Numbered from the stretch's first letter, positions 26,146 to 35,551 are shown. The stretch: DNA of 64,000 nucleotides from Streptomyces qinglanensis (GCF_900111245.1 NZ_FOGO01000008.1:280632-344631); one strand, 5' to 3'. Numbers and translations: made by a program. The notes: generated by a model not told the origin, from the sequence alone.

Positions 26146-27513
26146 TCAGAACAGCTTTCCCGGGTTCAGGATCCCGGTGGGGTCGAAGGCGGCCTTGACC
26201 GCCCGGTGGAGTTCCAGGCTCACCTCGCCCAACTCGCGCGCCAGCCACTCCTTCTTCAGCAGTCCGACGCCGTGCTCGCCGGTGATCGTGCCGCCCAGCC
26301 GCAGGCCCAGTTCCATGATCGCGTCGAAGGACTCCCGTGCCCGGCGGGCCTCGTCCTCGTCGGCGGCGTCGAAGCAGACGGTGGGGTGGGTGTTGCCGTC
26401 TCCGGCGTGCGCGCAGACGCCGATGGTCAGTCCGTACCGTTCGGCGATCTCCGCGGTCCCCTCCAGCATGTCGGCCAGCCGGCTGCGCGGTACGCACACG
26501 TCGTCGATCATCGAGGTGCCCTTGACCGCCTCCAGCGCGGTCAGCGCGGCCCGCCGGGCCTGCAGCAGCAGTTCGGACTCGGCGGGATCGGCGGCCGGTA
26601 CCACCCCGCTCGCGCCCGCTGCCGTGCACAGGTCCTCCACGGCGCGCAGTTCCGGGACCGGGTCGGGGGTGTCGAAGGCGGCGAGCAGCAGCGCCTCGGT
26701 GGTCTCGGGGAGCCCCATCTTCGTCATCTCGTTGACGGCGCGCAGCGTGGTGCGGTCCATCAGCTCCAGCAGCGCGGGTGTGTGGCCCGCCGCCATGATC
26801 CGGCACACCGCGTCGCAGGCCGCGGCGGCCGAGGGGAACTCCGCCGCCAGGGCGAGCTGCCGGGGCGGCTGGGCGCGGAGTCCGAGGACGGCGCGGACGA
26901 CGATGCCCAGGCTGCCCTCGGAGCCGACGATCAGCCTGGTGAGGTCGTAGCCGGCCACGCCCTTGGCGGTGCGGCGGCCGGTGGACAGCAACCTCCCGTC
27001 GGCGAGCACCACGTCGAGGCCGAGCACGTACTCGGCGGTGACGCCGTACTTGACGCAGCACAGGCCGCCGGAGCCGGTGCCGATGTTGCCGCCGATGGTG
27101 CACGTCTCCCAGCTGGAGGGGTCCGGCGGGTAGCTCAGGCCGTGCTCGGCCACCGCGCGGGAGAGCCGGGCGTTGACGACGCCCGGCTCCACCACGGCGA
27201 TCCGGTCGACGGGGTCGATCTCCAGGATGCGGTCCATCCGGACGAGGGAGAGCAGCAGACAGCCCTCCACCGCGTTGGCGGCCCCGGAGAGCCCCGTTCT
27301 GGCGCCCTGCGGCACCACCGGGACCTGCCGGGCGTGCGCGGTGCGCAGCACGTGCTGCACCTGCTCCACGGTGCGCGGCAGCACGAGGGCTGCCGGGCGG
27401 CCGGCGGGGCAGAAGCCGGCCGTGTCGGCGGCGTACGAGCGCAGGACGTCGGGGTCGGTCCGCACCGCGTCGGCGGGGAGCGCGGCCCGGAGCTGTTCGA
27501 TGAGCTCGCTCAT
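26146..27513 (-). CDS. FAD-linked oxidase (GlcD/D-lactate dehydrogenase type)
   Basis: 455-residue flavoprotein of the VAO/PCMH superfamily oxidising 2-hydroxy acids such as glycolate or D-lactate. FAD-binding half (about 35-210): LVLPRTVEQVQHVL, VPVVPQGARTGLSGAAN, PPDPSSWETCTIGGNIGTGSGGLCCVKYG. Substrate half (about 215-455): GHTPALLELMDRTTL, CAHAGDGNTHPTVCFD and the family-typical ITGEHGVGLLKKEWL and DPTGILNPGKLF end. GAGGGG lies directly before the ATG. Downstream of hppD on the same strand but separated by a hairpin, so probably independently expressed. Confidence 0.92.
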   Translation of the reverse strand: MSELIEQLRAALPADAVRTDPDVLRSYAADTAGFCPAGRPAALVLPRTVEQVQHVLRTAHARQVPVVPQGARTGLSGAANAVEGCLLLSLVRMDRILEIDPVDRIAVVEPGVVNARLSRAVAEHGLSYPPDPSSWETCTIGGNIGTGSGGLCCVKYGVTAEYVLGLDVVLADGRLLSTGRRTAKGVAGYDLTRLIVGSEGSLGIVVRAVLGLRAQPPRQLALAAEFPSAAAACDAVCRIMAAGHTPALLELMDRTTLRAVNEMTKMGLPETTEALLLAAFDTPDPVPELRAVEDLCTAAGASGVVPAADPAESELLLQARRAALTALEAVKGTSMIDDVCVPRSRLADMLEGTAEIAERYGLTIGVCAHAGDGNTHPTVCFDAADEDEARRARESFDAIMELGLRLGGTITGEHGVGLLKKEWLARELGEVSLELHRAVKAAFDPTGILNPGKLF

Positions 27514-27542
27514 CCCCTCAGCGTGGCAGCGCACTTGCGCCC

Positions 27543-27580
27543 GGGGAAGCCCCGCAGCCCCCTGTGCTGGGGGCTTCCCC
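27543..27580 (-). terminator. Hairpin after hppD
   Basis: GGGGAAGCCCC (27543-27553) pairs exactly with GGGGCTTCCCC (27570-27580). It lies 25 bp beyond the hppD stop (27606) and upstream of the FAD oxidase start (27513), so it should end hppD transcripts. Confidence 0.7.
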
Positions 27581-27605
27581 GCCCACCCGGCGCCCGCACG
27601 GGGGG

Positions 27606-28766
27606 CTACAGGTTGCCGCGGCGTTCCTGCTCCCTCTCGATGGCCTCGAAGAGCGCCTTGAAGTTGCCCTTGCCGAAGCCCATCGAGCCGTGCCGCTCGA
27701 TGATCTCGAAGAAGACGGTGGGCCGGTCCTGGACCGGCTTGGTGAAGATCTGCAGCAGGTAGCCGTCCTCGTCGCGGTCGACGAGGATCTTCAGCTCGCG
27801 CAGCGTCTCGACCGGCACCCGGGTCTCGCCCGCCCACTCCCCCAGCGTGTCGTAGTAGGTGTCGGGGGTGTCGAGGAACCGCACACCGGCCGCGCGCATG
27901 GTCCGCACGGCGGAGACGATGTCGTTGGTGGCCAGGGCGATGTGCTGGACGCCGGAGCCGCCGTAGAACTCCAGGTACTCGTCGATCTGGGACTTCTTCT
28001 GGGCGACGGCGGGCTCGTTGATCGGGAACTTCACCTTGAGCGTGCCGTCGGCCACGACCTTGGACATGAGTGCGGAGTACTCGGTGGCGATGTCGTCGCC
28101 GACGAACTCCTTCATGTTGGTGAAGCCCATGACCCGGTTGTAGAACTCGACCCACTCGTTCATCCGGCCGAGTTCGACGTTGCCGACGCAGTGGTCGATG
28201 GCCTGGAAGCAGCGCCGCTCCGGGGGTTCGACGATCGGGTCCATGGCGGCGAAGCCGGGCAGGTAGGGGCCGTCGTACCCGGTGCGTTCGACCAGGGTGT
28301 GCCGGGTCTCGCCGTAGGTGGCGATGGCGGCCCGGACCACGACGCCGTGCTCGTCCTTGGTCTCGTAGGGCTCCTCGAGGCCGCGGGCGCCGTGTTCGAC
28401 GGCGTACGCGTAGGCGGCGCGCGCGTCCGGGACCTCGATGGCCAGGTCGACGACGCCGTCGCCGTGCGCGGCGACGTGGTCGGCCAGGAAGCGGCCCCGT
28501 TCGGTGGTGGGGCGGATGACCGAGGTGAACACGAACCGCGCCGAGCCGGACTCCAGTACGTAACTGGCCGTCTCCCGGCTGCCGTTCTCCGGACCGGCGT
28601 AGGCGACGGCCCGCATGCCGAAGGCCGTGGAGTAGTAGTGCGCTGCCTGCTTCGCGTTGCCGACGGCGAAGACGACCGCGTCCATGCCCTTGACCGGGAA
28701 GGGATCTGCCTGCCGTGCGGTCTCGGGGGTTGCCGGGTCGGTGGTCTTTCCGGATGCAGCAGTCAT
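27606..28766 (-). CDS. hppD: 4-hydroxyphenylpyruvate dioxygenase
   Basis: Fe(II) enzyme converting 4-hydroxyphenylpyruvate to homogentisate in tyrosine breakdown (and ochronotic pigment formation in Streptomyces). 386 residues from MTAASGKTTD. Two vicinal-oxygen-chelate domains: the first around MDAVVFAVGNAKQAAHYYSTAFGM, the second with metal ligands His in AIDHCVGNV, His in GVQHIALAT and Glu in FFEIIER. The C-terminal helix GNFKALFEAIEREQERRG that gates the active site is intact. Divergent from an Lrp-type regulator that probably controls it. Confidence 0.97.
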   Translation of the reverse strand: MTAASGKTTDPATPETARQADPFPVKGMDAVVFAVGNAKQAAHYYSTAFGMRAVAYAGPENGSRETASYVLESGSARFVFTSVIRPTTERGRFLADHVAAHGDGVVDLAIEVPDARAAYAYAVEHGARGLEEPYETKDEHGVVVRAAIATYGETRHTLVERTGYDGPYLPGFAAMDPIVEPPERRCFQAIDHCVGNVELGRMNEWVEFYNRVMGFTNMKEFVGDDIATEYSALMSKVVADGTLKVKFPINEPAVAQKKSQIDEYLEFYGGSGVQHIALATNDIVSAVRTMRAAGVRFLDTPDTYYDTLGEWAGETRVPVETLRELKILVDRDEDGYLLQIFTKPVQDRPTVFFEIIERHGSMGFGKGNFKALFEAIEREQERRGNL

Positions 28767-28796
28767 GGCGGCAGCGTCCCGCTGGGCCACAAGGTG

Positions 28797-28810
28797 CGCA
28801 ATAGTTTGCG
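28797..28810. promoter_or_regulatory. Candidate Lrp/AsnC operator upstream of hppD
   Basis: CGCAA-TAGT-TTGCG is an inverted repeat with an AT-rich centre, the typical look of Lrp/AsnC sites, in the divergent hppD/lrp region. It ends 31 bp from the hppD start, where binding would affect hppD transcription most directly. Confidence 0.45.
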
Positions 28811-28916
28811 TTTCGGCTGGGCAGATTGTTCAGTGGAACACGGGACTGGGCGGACGATGTGTGCAATGTGTGCAGCACCTCAGCGCACTACGCCGACACT
28901 CACGGAGAGGCAACCC

Positions 28917-29396
28917 ATGGGCATCGACCGATTGGACGGACGGCTGCTCGAACTGCTCGCCGAGGAGCCCCGGATCGGCGTGCTGGAGCTGTCCCGGCGG
29001 CTCGGCGTCGCACGCGGCACGGCGCAGGCCCGGCTGGACCGGCTCACCTCGGGCGGCGCCATCCGCGGCTTCGGCCCGCAGGTCGACCCGGCGGCACTCG
29101 GCTACCCCGTCACGGCCTTCGCGACGCTGGAGATCAGGCAGGGCCAGGGCGCGGAGGTACGGGCGCATCTGGCCACCGTCCCCGAGGTGCTGGAGCTGCA
29201 CACCACCACCGGCAGCGGCGACATGCTCTGCCGCCTGGTCGCGCGCTCCAACGCCGACCTCCAGCGGGTGATCGACCGGGTCGTGGGCATCGAGGGCATC
29301 GTCCGCGCCTCCACGGCCATCGTCATGGAGAACCCGGTGCCGCTGCGCATCGTGCCGCTGGTGCGGCAGGCCGCACAGGACTCCGCCGGGCAGTGA
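28917..29396 (+). CDS. Lrp/AsnC family transcriptional regulator
   Basis: 159 residues. Winged-helix N-terminus (LDGRLLELLAEEPRIGVLELSRRLGVARGTAQARLDRLTSGGAIRGFGPQVDPAALG) followed by an AsnC ligand-binding RAM domain (AFATLEIRQGQGAEVRAHLATVPEVLELHTTTGSGDMLCRLVARSNADLQRVI). GGAGAGG about 7 nt before the ATG. Divergent from hppD, so a likely local regulator answering to tyrosine or a related aromatic amino acid (inference). Confidence 0.9.
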   Translation: MGIDRLDGRLLELLAEEPRIGVLELSRRLGVARGTAQARLDRLTSGGAIRGFGPQVDPAALGYPVTAFATLEIRQGQGAEVRAHLATVPEVLELHTTTGSGDMLCRLVARSNADLQRVIDRVVGIEGIVRASTAIVMENPVPLRIVPLVRQAAQDSAGQ

Positions 29397-29426
29397 CACC
29401 GCACGGGACCCGGCAGCGGCCCGCGG

Positions 29427-30251
29427 TCAGCAGGCGGGCACCTTGCCGTCGGTACGGATCTCCTCCAACGCGTCCAGCGCCCCCTGGAGCGAGCCGACCG
29501 GCACCAGCCGCAGCCCCGAGGGCAGCCGCGCACCGGCGTCGTCGCACTGCTCCTCGGGGACGAGGAACCAGGTCGCCCCGTCGCGCCGGGCCGCCTGCGT
29601 CTTGAGCGGGACGCCGCCGACGGGACCCACCTTCCCGTCCGCGTCGATGGTGCCGGTACCGGCCACGGTGCGGCCGCCGGTCAGCCCGGCGCCGGCGCCG
29701 TCCCCGTCCAGCTTGTCGACGATGCCGAGCGCGAAGAACAGCCCCGCGCTCGGGCCGCCGACATCGCCCAGCCGCAGCTTCACCCGCACCTTCTCCGGGG
29801 AGCGGTGCAGTTGGCGCAGCGCCGCGGTGACGGCATTGCGCTGCGAGTCCTTCATCTCCGCCGAGATGCGCTTCTCGGCGTCCTCGGTGTCCCCGCCACC
29901 CGGGTAGACGGCGTCGCGGGGCATCACGGCCCGGTCCCTGCGGAACCAGGACCGCACCAGGTCGGGCAGCCGCACGGTGGCCTCGGGCCGGGTCGCGGCG
30001 ATGGTGACCGACAGCAGCCGCCCCTTGTCGCTCCCGTGCGTCTCGGCGCCCTCGACGGTGATCACGGGCTTGCCGTTGCTGCGGCCGAGCACGTTCGCGG
30101 TCTCGCCGGGCTGGGCGAGCGAGAAGGGCAGCGGGGCGGCCAGCGCCACGACGAACAGCAGGACGACGGGCAGCACGCAGAGCGCGAGCGTGCGGCGGCG
30201 GGTACGGCGCGGGCCTTCGGTCCCCGGGGCGCGGGTGCTGGATGCGGACAC
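29427..30251 (-). CDS. Membrane-anchored Lon-type (S16) protease
   Basis: 274 residues: basic N-terminus, one membrane anchor (about 21-40, LALCVLPVVLLFVVALAAPL), an extracytoplasmic region, then an S16 Lon proteolytic domain. Catalytic dyad candidates are Ser168 in VGGPSAGLFFALGIVD and Lys217 in GKVGPVGGVPLKTQAA, in the right spacing. There is no AAA ATPase domain, and no PDZ domain between anchor and protease as in the YlbL/SdrC-like relatives. An outside-facing, ATP-independent peptidase of unknown substrate is the likely nature. Two Cys in the C-terminal part (EEQC, KVPAC). Confidence 0.85.
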   Translation of the reverse strand: MSASSTRAPGTEGPRRTRRRTLALCVLPVVLLFVVALAAPLPFSLAQPGETANVLGRSNGKPVITVEGAETHGSDKGRLLSVTIAATRPEATVRLPDLVRSWFRRDRAVMPRDAVYPGGGDTEDAEKRISAEMKDSQRNAVTAALRQLHRSPEKVRVKLRLGDVGGPSAGLFFALGIVDKLDGDGAGAGLTGGRTVAGTGTIDADGKVGPVGGVPLKTQAARRDGATWFLVPEEQCDDAGARLPSGLRLVPVGSLQGALDALEEIRTDGKVPAC

Positions 30252-30352
30252 CCCCGCAATCTACCGACCGGGAAGCGGGCCGGTACGCAGACCCCGTGCC
30301 GGGTCCCCGTGCCGGGTCCCCGTACCGGCCCCTGCCGCCCGCGCCGGTCCGC

Positions 30353-30997
30353 TCAGCGCAGCGCGGCGGCCGCCTCGTCGGCGGCCCGGACCACGCGGTG
30401 GCCGACCTGTTCGGGCACCGTCTCGGACAGCATCACCACGCCCACGCTGCCCTCGATCCCGTTCACGCCCAGCACCGGCGCCGCGGCACCGCTGGCGCCC
30501 GCCTCCAGCTCTCCGTGGGTGAGCACGAAGCCGGGACCGCGCTCGCTGTCGGGACCGCGCCCGGCGAGTATCGCGCGGCCCGCGGCACCCTTGTCGAGGG
30601 GATGGCGGAACCCCGTGCGGTACGCGACGTGGTAGTCCGTCCAGCTCGGCTCGACCACCGCGACGGCCAGTGCCTCGGTGCCGTCGACGAGGGTGAGGTG
30701 CGCGGTGGCGCCCACGTCCTCGGCCAGCGAGCGCAGCGCGGGCAGCGCCGCCTCCCGGACCAGCGGATGCACCTGCCGCCCCAGGCGCAGCACCCCGAGC
30801 CCGACCCGTGCCCGGCCGCCGAGGTCGCGGCGGACGAGGGCGTGCTGCTCCAGAGTGGCCAGCAACCGGTAGACCACGGTGCGGTTGACGCCGAGCTTGT
30901 TGGACAGCTCGGTGACGGTGAGGCCGTGATCGGTGTCGGCCAGCAATTTGAGGACACGCAGCCCTCGGTCGAGCGTCTGAGAGGTTTCCGCTGTCAC
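30353..30997 (-). CDS. IclR family transcriptional regulator
   Basis: 214 residues from the GTG at 30997 (GGAGGGGGG 5 nt upstream). Winged helix: SQTLDRGLRVLKLLADTDHGLTVTELSNKLGVNRTVVYRLLATLEQHALVRRD. The effector domain contains LHPLVREAALPALRSLAEDVGATAHLTLVDG and DKGAAGRAILAG, and is a little short of the usual 250 residues. The family binds small aromatic or glyoxylate-type ligands; target unknown. The open frame upstream is not needed by the family. Confidence 0.9.
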   Translation of the reverse strand: MTAETSQTLDRGLRVLKLLADTDHGLTVTELSNKLGVNRTVVYRLLATLEQHALVRRDLGGRARVGLGVLRLGRQVHPLVREAALPALRSLAEDVGATAHLTLVDGTEALAVAVVEPSWTDYHVAYRTGFRHPLDKGAAGRAILAGRGPDSERGPGFVLTHGELEAGASGAAAPVLGVNGIEGSVGVVMLSETVPEQVGHRVVRAADEAAAALR

Positions 30998-31597
30998 GAC
31001 GCCCCCCTCCCTCGGGTGAGTGACGGCAGCCGCGAGGGCGGACGCGTATCGAGAGCCACCTCCCCCGGCCCCGGCCTGGGTCGGCACCCCGAGCGCAGCG
31101 CTGGAGGCCGCCGGTCGCGGTGGCACTGGAAAGAGCTGTTGCCCAGCGAACTGGGCGAACTGAGTGTCAACGGGATAACCGGCCGCCCGCGGCACCTCGC
31201 CACGGGCTGTGTGTCCGGGAAATTTAGCGAGCAGCACCGCTGACCGGAAGAGTCTGTCCAGAATCCGGGCGCCGCCTGACCGCCTTCACCGCAAACGTCC
31301 CGAAGGTACGGACTCGTATTCTTTTCGGAACGCCTCCTGCAGTCCGGAGCGCCTTCCGGGCGAATTTCCGTGGAATTTCCGAACGGTTGCCGAACGAATT
31401 CCTGGTTTTCGGCCCGATCACCGGACGGTCGACCGGCCGAACGGATTCTCCGGGGACTCCGCGAACGGCGGTGCACACCGGAGTCCGCCCGCCGGCCGCC
31501 GGGGAAGCCGCCGCCGGCGGGCCCTGTGGCACCCGAGCCCGGACTCCCGACCACCGGCCGTCCACACCCGGGAGGGCCGCCCGCAGCCGGGGCCCGG
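30998..31597. other. Intergenic region between IclR gene and helicase
   Basis: 600 bp with no coding signal. 31210-31430 is less GC-rich than the surroundings (AATTTCC and GAATTCC-type runs, repeated ATTTCCG words), consistent with regulatory DNA for iclR. The helicase gene ends into it. I see no RNA gene or strong terminator. Confidence 0.5.
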
Positions 31598-33406
31598 TCA
31601 GCTCATCCGAGTGGCCCACTCCCGCACCTTGGCGATGCGGTCCTCGATCTGGTTCGCGGTCGCCTCCGCGCTGGGCGGCCCGCCGCACACCCGCCGCAGC
31701 TCGGTGTGGACGACTCCGTGCGGCTTCCCGCTCTGGTGCACATAGGCGCCCACCAGGTTGTTCAGCGTGCGGCGCTTCTCCAGCAGCTCCTTGTGGGTGA
31801 CCACGGGCCGCTTGTCGGCGGGCGTCTCCAGCAGATCGGCCTCGCTGTCCGGCCGCTTCCTGCTGTGCGCGATCTGCCGGGCCTGCCGCTTCTGGAGCAG
31901 CATCTGCACCTGGTCGGGCTCCAGCAGCCCCGGGATGCCGAGGTAGTCCTGCTCCTCCTCGCTGCCCGGGTGGGCCTGCATGCCGAACTCGGCGCCGTCG
32001 TACATCACCCGGTCGAAGACCGCGTCCGACTCCAGTGCCTCGAAGGGCAACTGGTCCCCGTCGGCGCCCTCCTCGTCCTGCTCCCGCTCCGCCTCCTTGA
32101 GCAGGTCGGCCTCCTCCGCGTACGGATCGTCCTCGCCGCCCTTCTTCGGCTTGTCGAGGACGTGGTCGCGCTCGACCTCCATCTCGTTGGCGAAGGTCAG
32201 CAGCGTGGGGATCGTCGGCAGGAAGACCGACGCCGTCTCGCCGCGCCGCCTGGAGCGGACGAAGCGGCCGACGGCCTGCGCGAAGAAGAGCGGGGTGGAG
32301 ACGGTGGTCGCGTACACCCCGACGGCCAGCCGCGGCACGTCCACGCCCTCGGAGACCATGCGGACGGCGACCATCCAGCGGTCGGCAGGATTCTCCGAGG
32401 TCCGGAAGTCCTCGATGCGCTGCGAGGCGCCGGTGTCGTCGGAGAGCACCACGGTCGGACCGGTACCGGTGATCTCGCGGAGCAGCTTGGCGTAGGCGCG
32501 GGCCGAGTCCTGGTCGGAGGCGATGACCAGGCCGCCCGCGTCGGGCACTGCCTTGCGCACCTCCGTCAGCCGGTGGTCGGCCGCGCGCAGCACGGCGGGC
32601 ATCCACTCGCCGCGCGGCGCCAGCGCCGTACGCCACGCCTGGGAGATGGCGTCCTTGGTCATCGGCTCGCCGAGCCGGGCCTCGATCTCGTCCCCGGCCT
32701 TGGTCCGCCAGCGCATGTTGCCGCTGTAGGAGAGGAAGATGACGGGCCGCACGACGCCGTTGGCGAGCGCGTCGCCGTACCCGTAGGTGTAGTCCGCGAC
32801 CGACCTGCGGATGCCCTCGCCGTCCTCGGCGTACTCCACGAACGGGATCGGGTTGGTGTCCGAGCGGAAGGGCGTGCCGGTCAGCGCGAGCCGCCGGGTG
32901 GCCGGCTCGAACGCCTCCTGGCACGCCTCGCCCCAGGAGCGGCTGTCCCCGGCGTGGTGGATCTCGTCGAGGATGACGAGGGTCTTGCGCTGCTCGACGC
33001 GGTTGCGGTGCAGCATCGGCCGCACACCCACGCCCGCGTAGGTGATCGCGACCCCCTGGTACTCCTTGCTCAGGGGACCCGCGCTGTACTCCGGATCCAG
33101 CTTGATGCCCACCCGTGCCGCGGCCTCGGCCCACTGCTTCTTCAGATGCTCGGTCGGCGCGACGACGGTGACCTGCTGCACGACGTGATGGTGCAGCAGC
33201 CACGAGGCCAGGGTGAGCGCGAACGTCGTCTTGCCGGCGCCCGGCGTCGCGACGGCCAGGAAGTCGCGCGGCTGCCGCTCCAGGTACGCGTCCATCGCCG
33301 CCTGCTGCCAGGCCCGCAGCTTGCTGGCCGTGCCCCAGGGGGCGCGGCCGGGAAAGGCGGGCGACAGATGGTGGTTGTTGCTGGGGGTGGTGGGGGTGGT
33401 AGTCAC
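31598..33406 (-). CDS. SF2 DEAD/DEAH-box helicase
   Basis: 602-residue superfamily 2 ATPase. Walker A ATPGAGKT (53-60), motif II DEIHH (147-151), motif III LTGTPF, motif V in VSEGVDVPRLAVGVYAT and motif VI QAVGRFVRSRRRGETASVF are all present, giving the XPB/UvrB-related type I restriction-like helicase core in the first 400 residues. The C-terminal third is acidic (EEADLLKEAEREQDEEGADGD) and not recognised. Conserved as a single gene in streptomycetes; DNA repair is assumed, not shown. Confidence 0.88.
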   Translation of the reverse strand: MTTTPTTPSNNHHLSPAFPGRAPWGTASKLRAWQQAAMDAYLERQPRDFLAVATPGAGKTTFALTLASWLLHHHVVQQVTVVAPTEHLKKQWAEAAARVGIKLDPEYSAGPLSKEYQGVAITYAGVGVRPMLHRNRVEQRKTLVILDEIHHAGDSRSWGEACQEAFEPATRRLALTGTPFRSDTNPIPFVEYAEDGEGIRRSVADYTYGYGDALANGVVRPVIFLSYSGNMRWRTKAGDEIEARLGEPMTKDAISQAWRTALAPRGEWMPAVLRAADHRLTEVRKAVPDAGGLVIASDQDSARAYAKLLREITGTGPTVVLSDDTGASQRIEDFRTSENPADRWMVAVRMVSEGVDVPRLAVGVYATTVSTPLFFAQAVGRFVRSRRRGETASVFLPTIPTLLTFANEMEVERDHVLDKPKKGGEDDPYAEEADLLKEAEREQDEEGADGDQLPFEALESDAVFDRVMYDGAEFGMQAHPGSEEEQDYLGIPGLLEPDQVQMLLQKRQARQIAHSRKRPDSEADLLETPADKRPVVTHKELLEKRRTLNNLVGAYVHQSGKPHGVVHTELRRVCGGPPSAEATANQIEDRIAKVREWATRMS

Positions 33407-34032
33407 GGTCTCCGGGGCGACGGGATGACGACGGGATCAGGTACGGCGGCGGCCTGCCGGCACAGCCGCGCCAACCCTACCGGGGGTGCCGGGCGGCCGG
33501 AGCGGCGCCGGGGTCGCTGCGCCCGGCCACTCGCCGGATCACCGGGGCAGGGCCCGGGAGAAGTGGTCCGGCCTGCCGTTGTCCCAGTCGAGCGCGAGGC
33601 TGCGGCCCCCGTCGCCGAGCACCGCCCGGCCGGTCATCGCCCTGCCCCGGCAGCTTCCGTCGAGCCGCAGGCCGCGGCTGACGGTTCCGGAGCAGCGTGC
33701 CCCGACGCCCTGCACCGTGCAGGAGCCGCCGGTGACGGTGGGGGCCGCGGCAGCCCGGCGCACGCGGATCCCGCACGGCGGCCGGCCGGGGCCGCCGCAC
33801 GGCAGCCGGCCGGCTGCGCAAGGTGGCCTCCCGGTGGCCGGACAGCGGCCGTCCGGTGGCCGTCCGGTGTGCTTTCCGGCAACGAACCGGCCGACGCGGG
33901 GCAACCCTTCACGCGCCTCGCGGGTCTCACGGACGACTGACCAAAGCCCCGGTCCCGGTCCGCCCCCGCAGGCTCAACTCCTTTTGCTCTTCCTGCCGCT
34001 GGAATCCGGAGCACAACGACTCAGGAGGACGA
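33407..34032. other. Intergenic region, possible decayed small gene
   Basis: 626 bp between helicase and FG-GAP gene. A minus-strand frame at 33539-33904 encodes 121 residues with a Cys-containing segment (GGSCTVQGVGARCSGTV) and fair third-position GC in its last 65 codons, but it has no ribosome binding site, signal peptide or familiar domain, and its first half is repeat-like (33825-33870 repeats CCGGTGGCCG words). I leave it uncalled. AGGAGG at 34023-34028 belongs to the next gene. Confidence 0.4.
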
Positions 34033-35541
34033 GTGCGTCACCACGACCGTGCCACCCCCCGCACCACACCCGCTCGCACAGCAACAGCAAGTGCCACCGC
34101 CGTGGCCGCCCGCGCCGTCGGCGTGACGGCCGCACTGGCCGCCGGTCTCCTCTGCGCCACACCGTCGGTGGCGGCACCGGCGAAGAGCGCCGCCGCGCCC
34201 GGCGCCACCACGGCGGCCAGGAGTGCCGCCGCGCCCAAGGCCGACTTCGACGGCGACGGATACGCCGAGACCGTCGCGGCGGCTCCCACGGCAACCGTCT
34301 CCGGCAAGTCGTACGCGGGGTTCCTCACCGTGACCTACGGCTCGGCGAAGGGCGCGGACGTCTCGCGCCGCCAGCTCTTCAGCGCCAACTCGGCGGGGGT
34401 GCCCGGGAGCGCGGAGACCTACGGGGCGTTCGGCCGCGACACCGCGGCCCGTGACTTCGACGGGGACGGCGTCGGCGACCTGGCCGTCAGCGGCAACAAG
34501 GGCGTCGTCATCCTGTGGGGCGAGAAGGGCAAGGGCCTCACGAGCGCCACGCAGGTCTCGGGCGTCGAGAACGTCACCCGCCTCGTCGCGGGCGACTTCG
34601 ACGGCGACAAGAAGCCCGACCTGGCCGTGGGCACCGGCGACTTCGACCAGGGACTGACGGTGCTGTACGGCGGCTTCGGCCGGGACGGCAAGGCCGCCAG
34701 GAGCGACAGCCGCGAGACCGGCCATCTGTTCGGGCCGACGTCGCTGACGGCGGGCGACGTCACCGGCGACGGTGTCGACGACCTGGTCACCACGCACGCC
34801 TTCGAGGAGATGTCCGAGAGCAGCGAGTTCTTCCAGGGCTCGACCGACGGGCTGGCCACCTCCTCCGAGCACGTGACCGACGCCGAGACCGGCGTCATCG
34901 CCGACGTGGACAAGGACGGCTTCGGCGACCTGGTGGTCCGCACCGTTCCGGGTGGCGTCGTGGAGGACCTGCCCCACGACCACGGCACCCTCAAGGTGCT
35001 CTACGGCTCGGCCGACGGACCGGGCGCGCACCGCACGAGCACGCTGACCCAGAACAGCACGGGTGTGCCGGGCGTCAACGAGAAGGGCGACGAGTTCGGC
35101 AAGGCGCTCGCGGCGGGCGACGTCAACGGCGACGGGTATGCCGACATCGCGGTCGGCGTGCCGGGCGAGGACATCGGCAGCGGCGCCTCGGGCAAGGACG
35201 CCGGGGCCGTCGTCCAACTCCTCGGCGGCAAGAACGGGCTGACCGGGGCGGGCGCGAAGAACTGGGACCAGGGCAGCGCGGGTGTGCCCGGCGTGGTCGA
35301 GGCCGGGGACCGCTTCGGTGCGGCCCTGACCATGACCGACACCGACCGGGACGGCCGGGACGACCTGGCTGTCGGCGCGCCCACCGAGGACGGCGGCAGC
35401 AACGCGGTCGACGCGGGCGCGGTGTGGGTGCTGCGGGGCACCACGCGCGGGCTGACGGCCGACGGCGTCGTCTCCTACGGGCCCAAGACCCTGGGCGCCC
35501 CGGAGGCGGGCTCCCACCTGGGCGCCGGCTTCGCCCGCTGA
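34033..35541 (+). CDS. Secreted FG-GAP/VCBS repeat protein
   Basis: 502 residues. GTG start with AGGAGG 4 nt upstream. A long basic signal peptide (hydrophobic part about 28-45, cleavage near VAA-PAK) leads to an integrin-alpha-like beta-propeller of seven repeats, each with a calcium-binding D-x-D-x-D-G loop: ADFDGDGYAET, RDFDGDGVGDLAV, GDFDGDKKPDLAV, GDVTGDGVDDLV, ADVDKDGFGDLVV, GDVNGDGYADIAVGVPGED and TDTDRDGRDDLAVGAPTED. Extracellular binding or scaffold role; no catalytic domain. Such proteins are abundant in Streptomyces secretomes. Confidence 0.93.
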   Translation: MRHHDRATPRTTPARTATASATAVAARAVGVTAALAAGLLCATPSVAAPAKSAAAPGATTAARSAAAPKADFDGDGYAETVAAAPTATVSGKSYAGFLTVTYGSAKGADVSRRQLFSANSAGVPGSAETYGAFGRDTAARDFDGDGVGDLAVSGNKGVVILWGEKGKGLTSATQVSGVENVTRLVAGDFDGDKKPDLAVGTGDFDQGLTVLYGGFGRDGKAARSDSRETGHLFGPTSLTAGDVTGDGVDDLVTTHAFEEMSESSEFFQGSTDGLATSSEHVTDAETGVIADVDKDGFGDLVVRTVPGGVVEDLPHDHGTLKVLYGSADGPGAHRTSTLTQNSTGVPGVNEKGDEFGKALAAGDVNGDGYADIAVGVPGEDIGSGASGKDAGAVVQLLGGKNGLTGAGAKNWDQGSAGVPGVVEAGDRFGAALTMTDTDRDGRDDLAVGAPTEDGGSNAVDAGAVWVLRGTTRGLTADGVVSYGPKTLGAPEAGSHLGAGFAR

Positions 35542-35551
35542 TCCGGCGAGT

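Noticed and set aside
26146..28878. A single 910-residue fusion of the FAD oxidase with upstream sequence
   Set aside because: The N-terminal half is an out-of-frame reading of hppD; the oxidase has its own start and binding site at 27513.
33539..33904. Minus-strand 121-residue frame with Cys-rich segment
   Set aside because: No binding site, signal peptide or family; only its last part shows codon bias. Left as a possible remnant.
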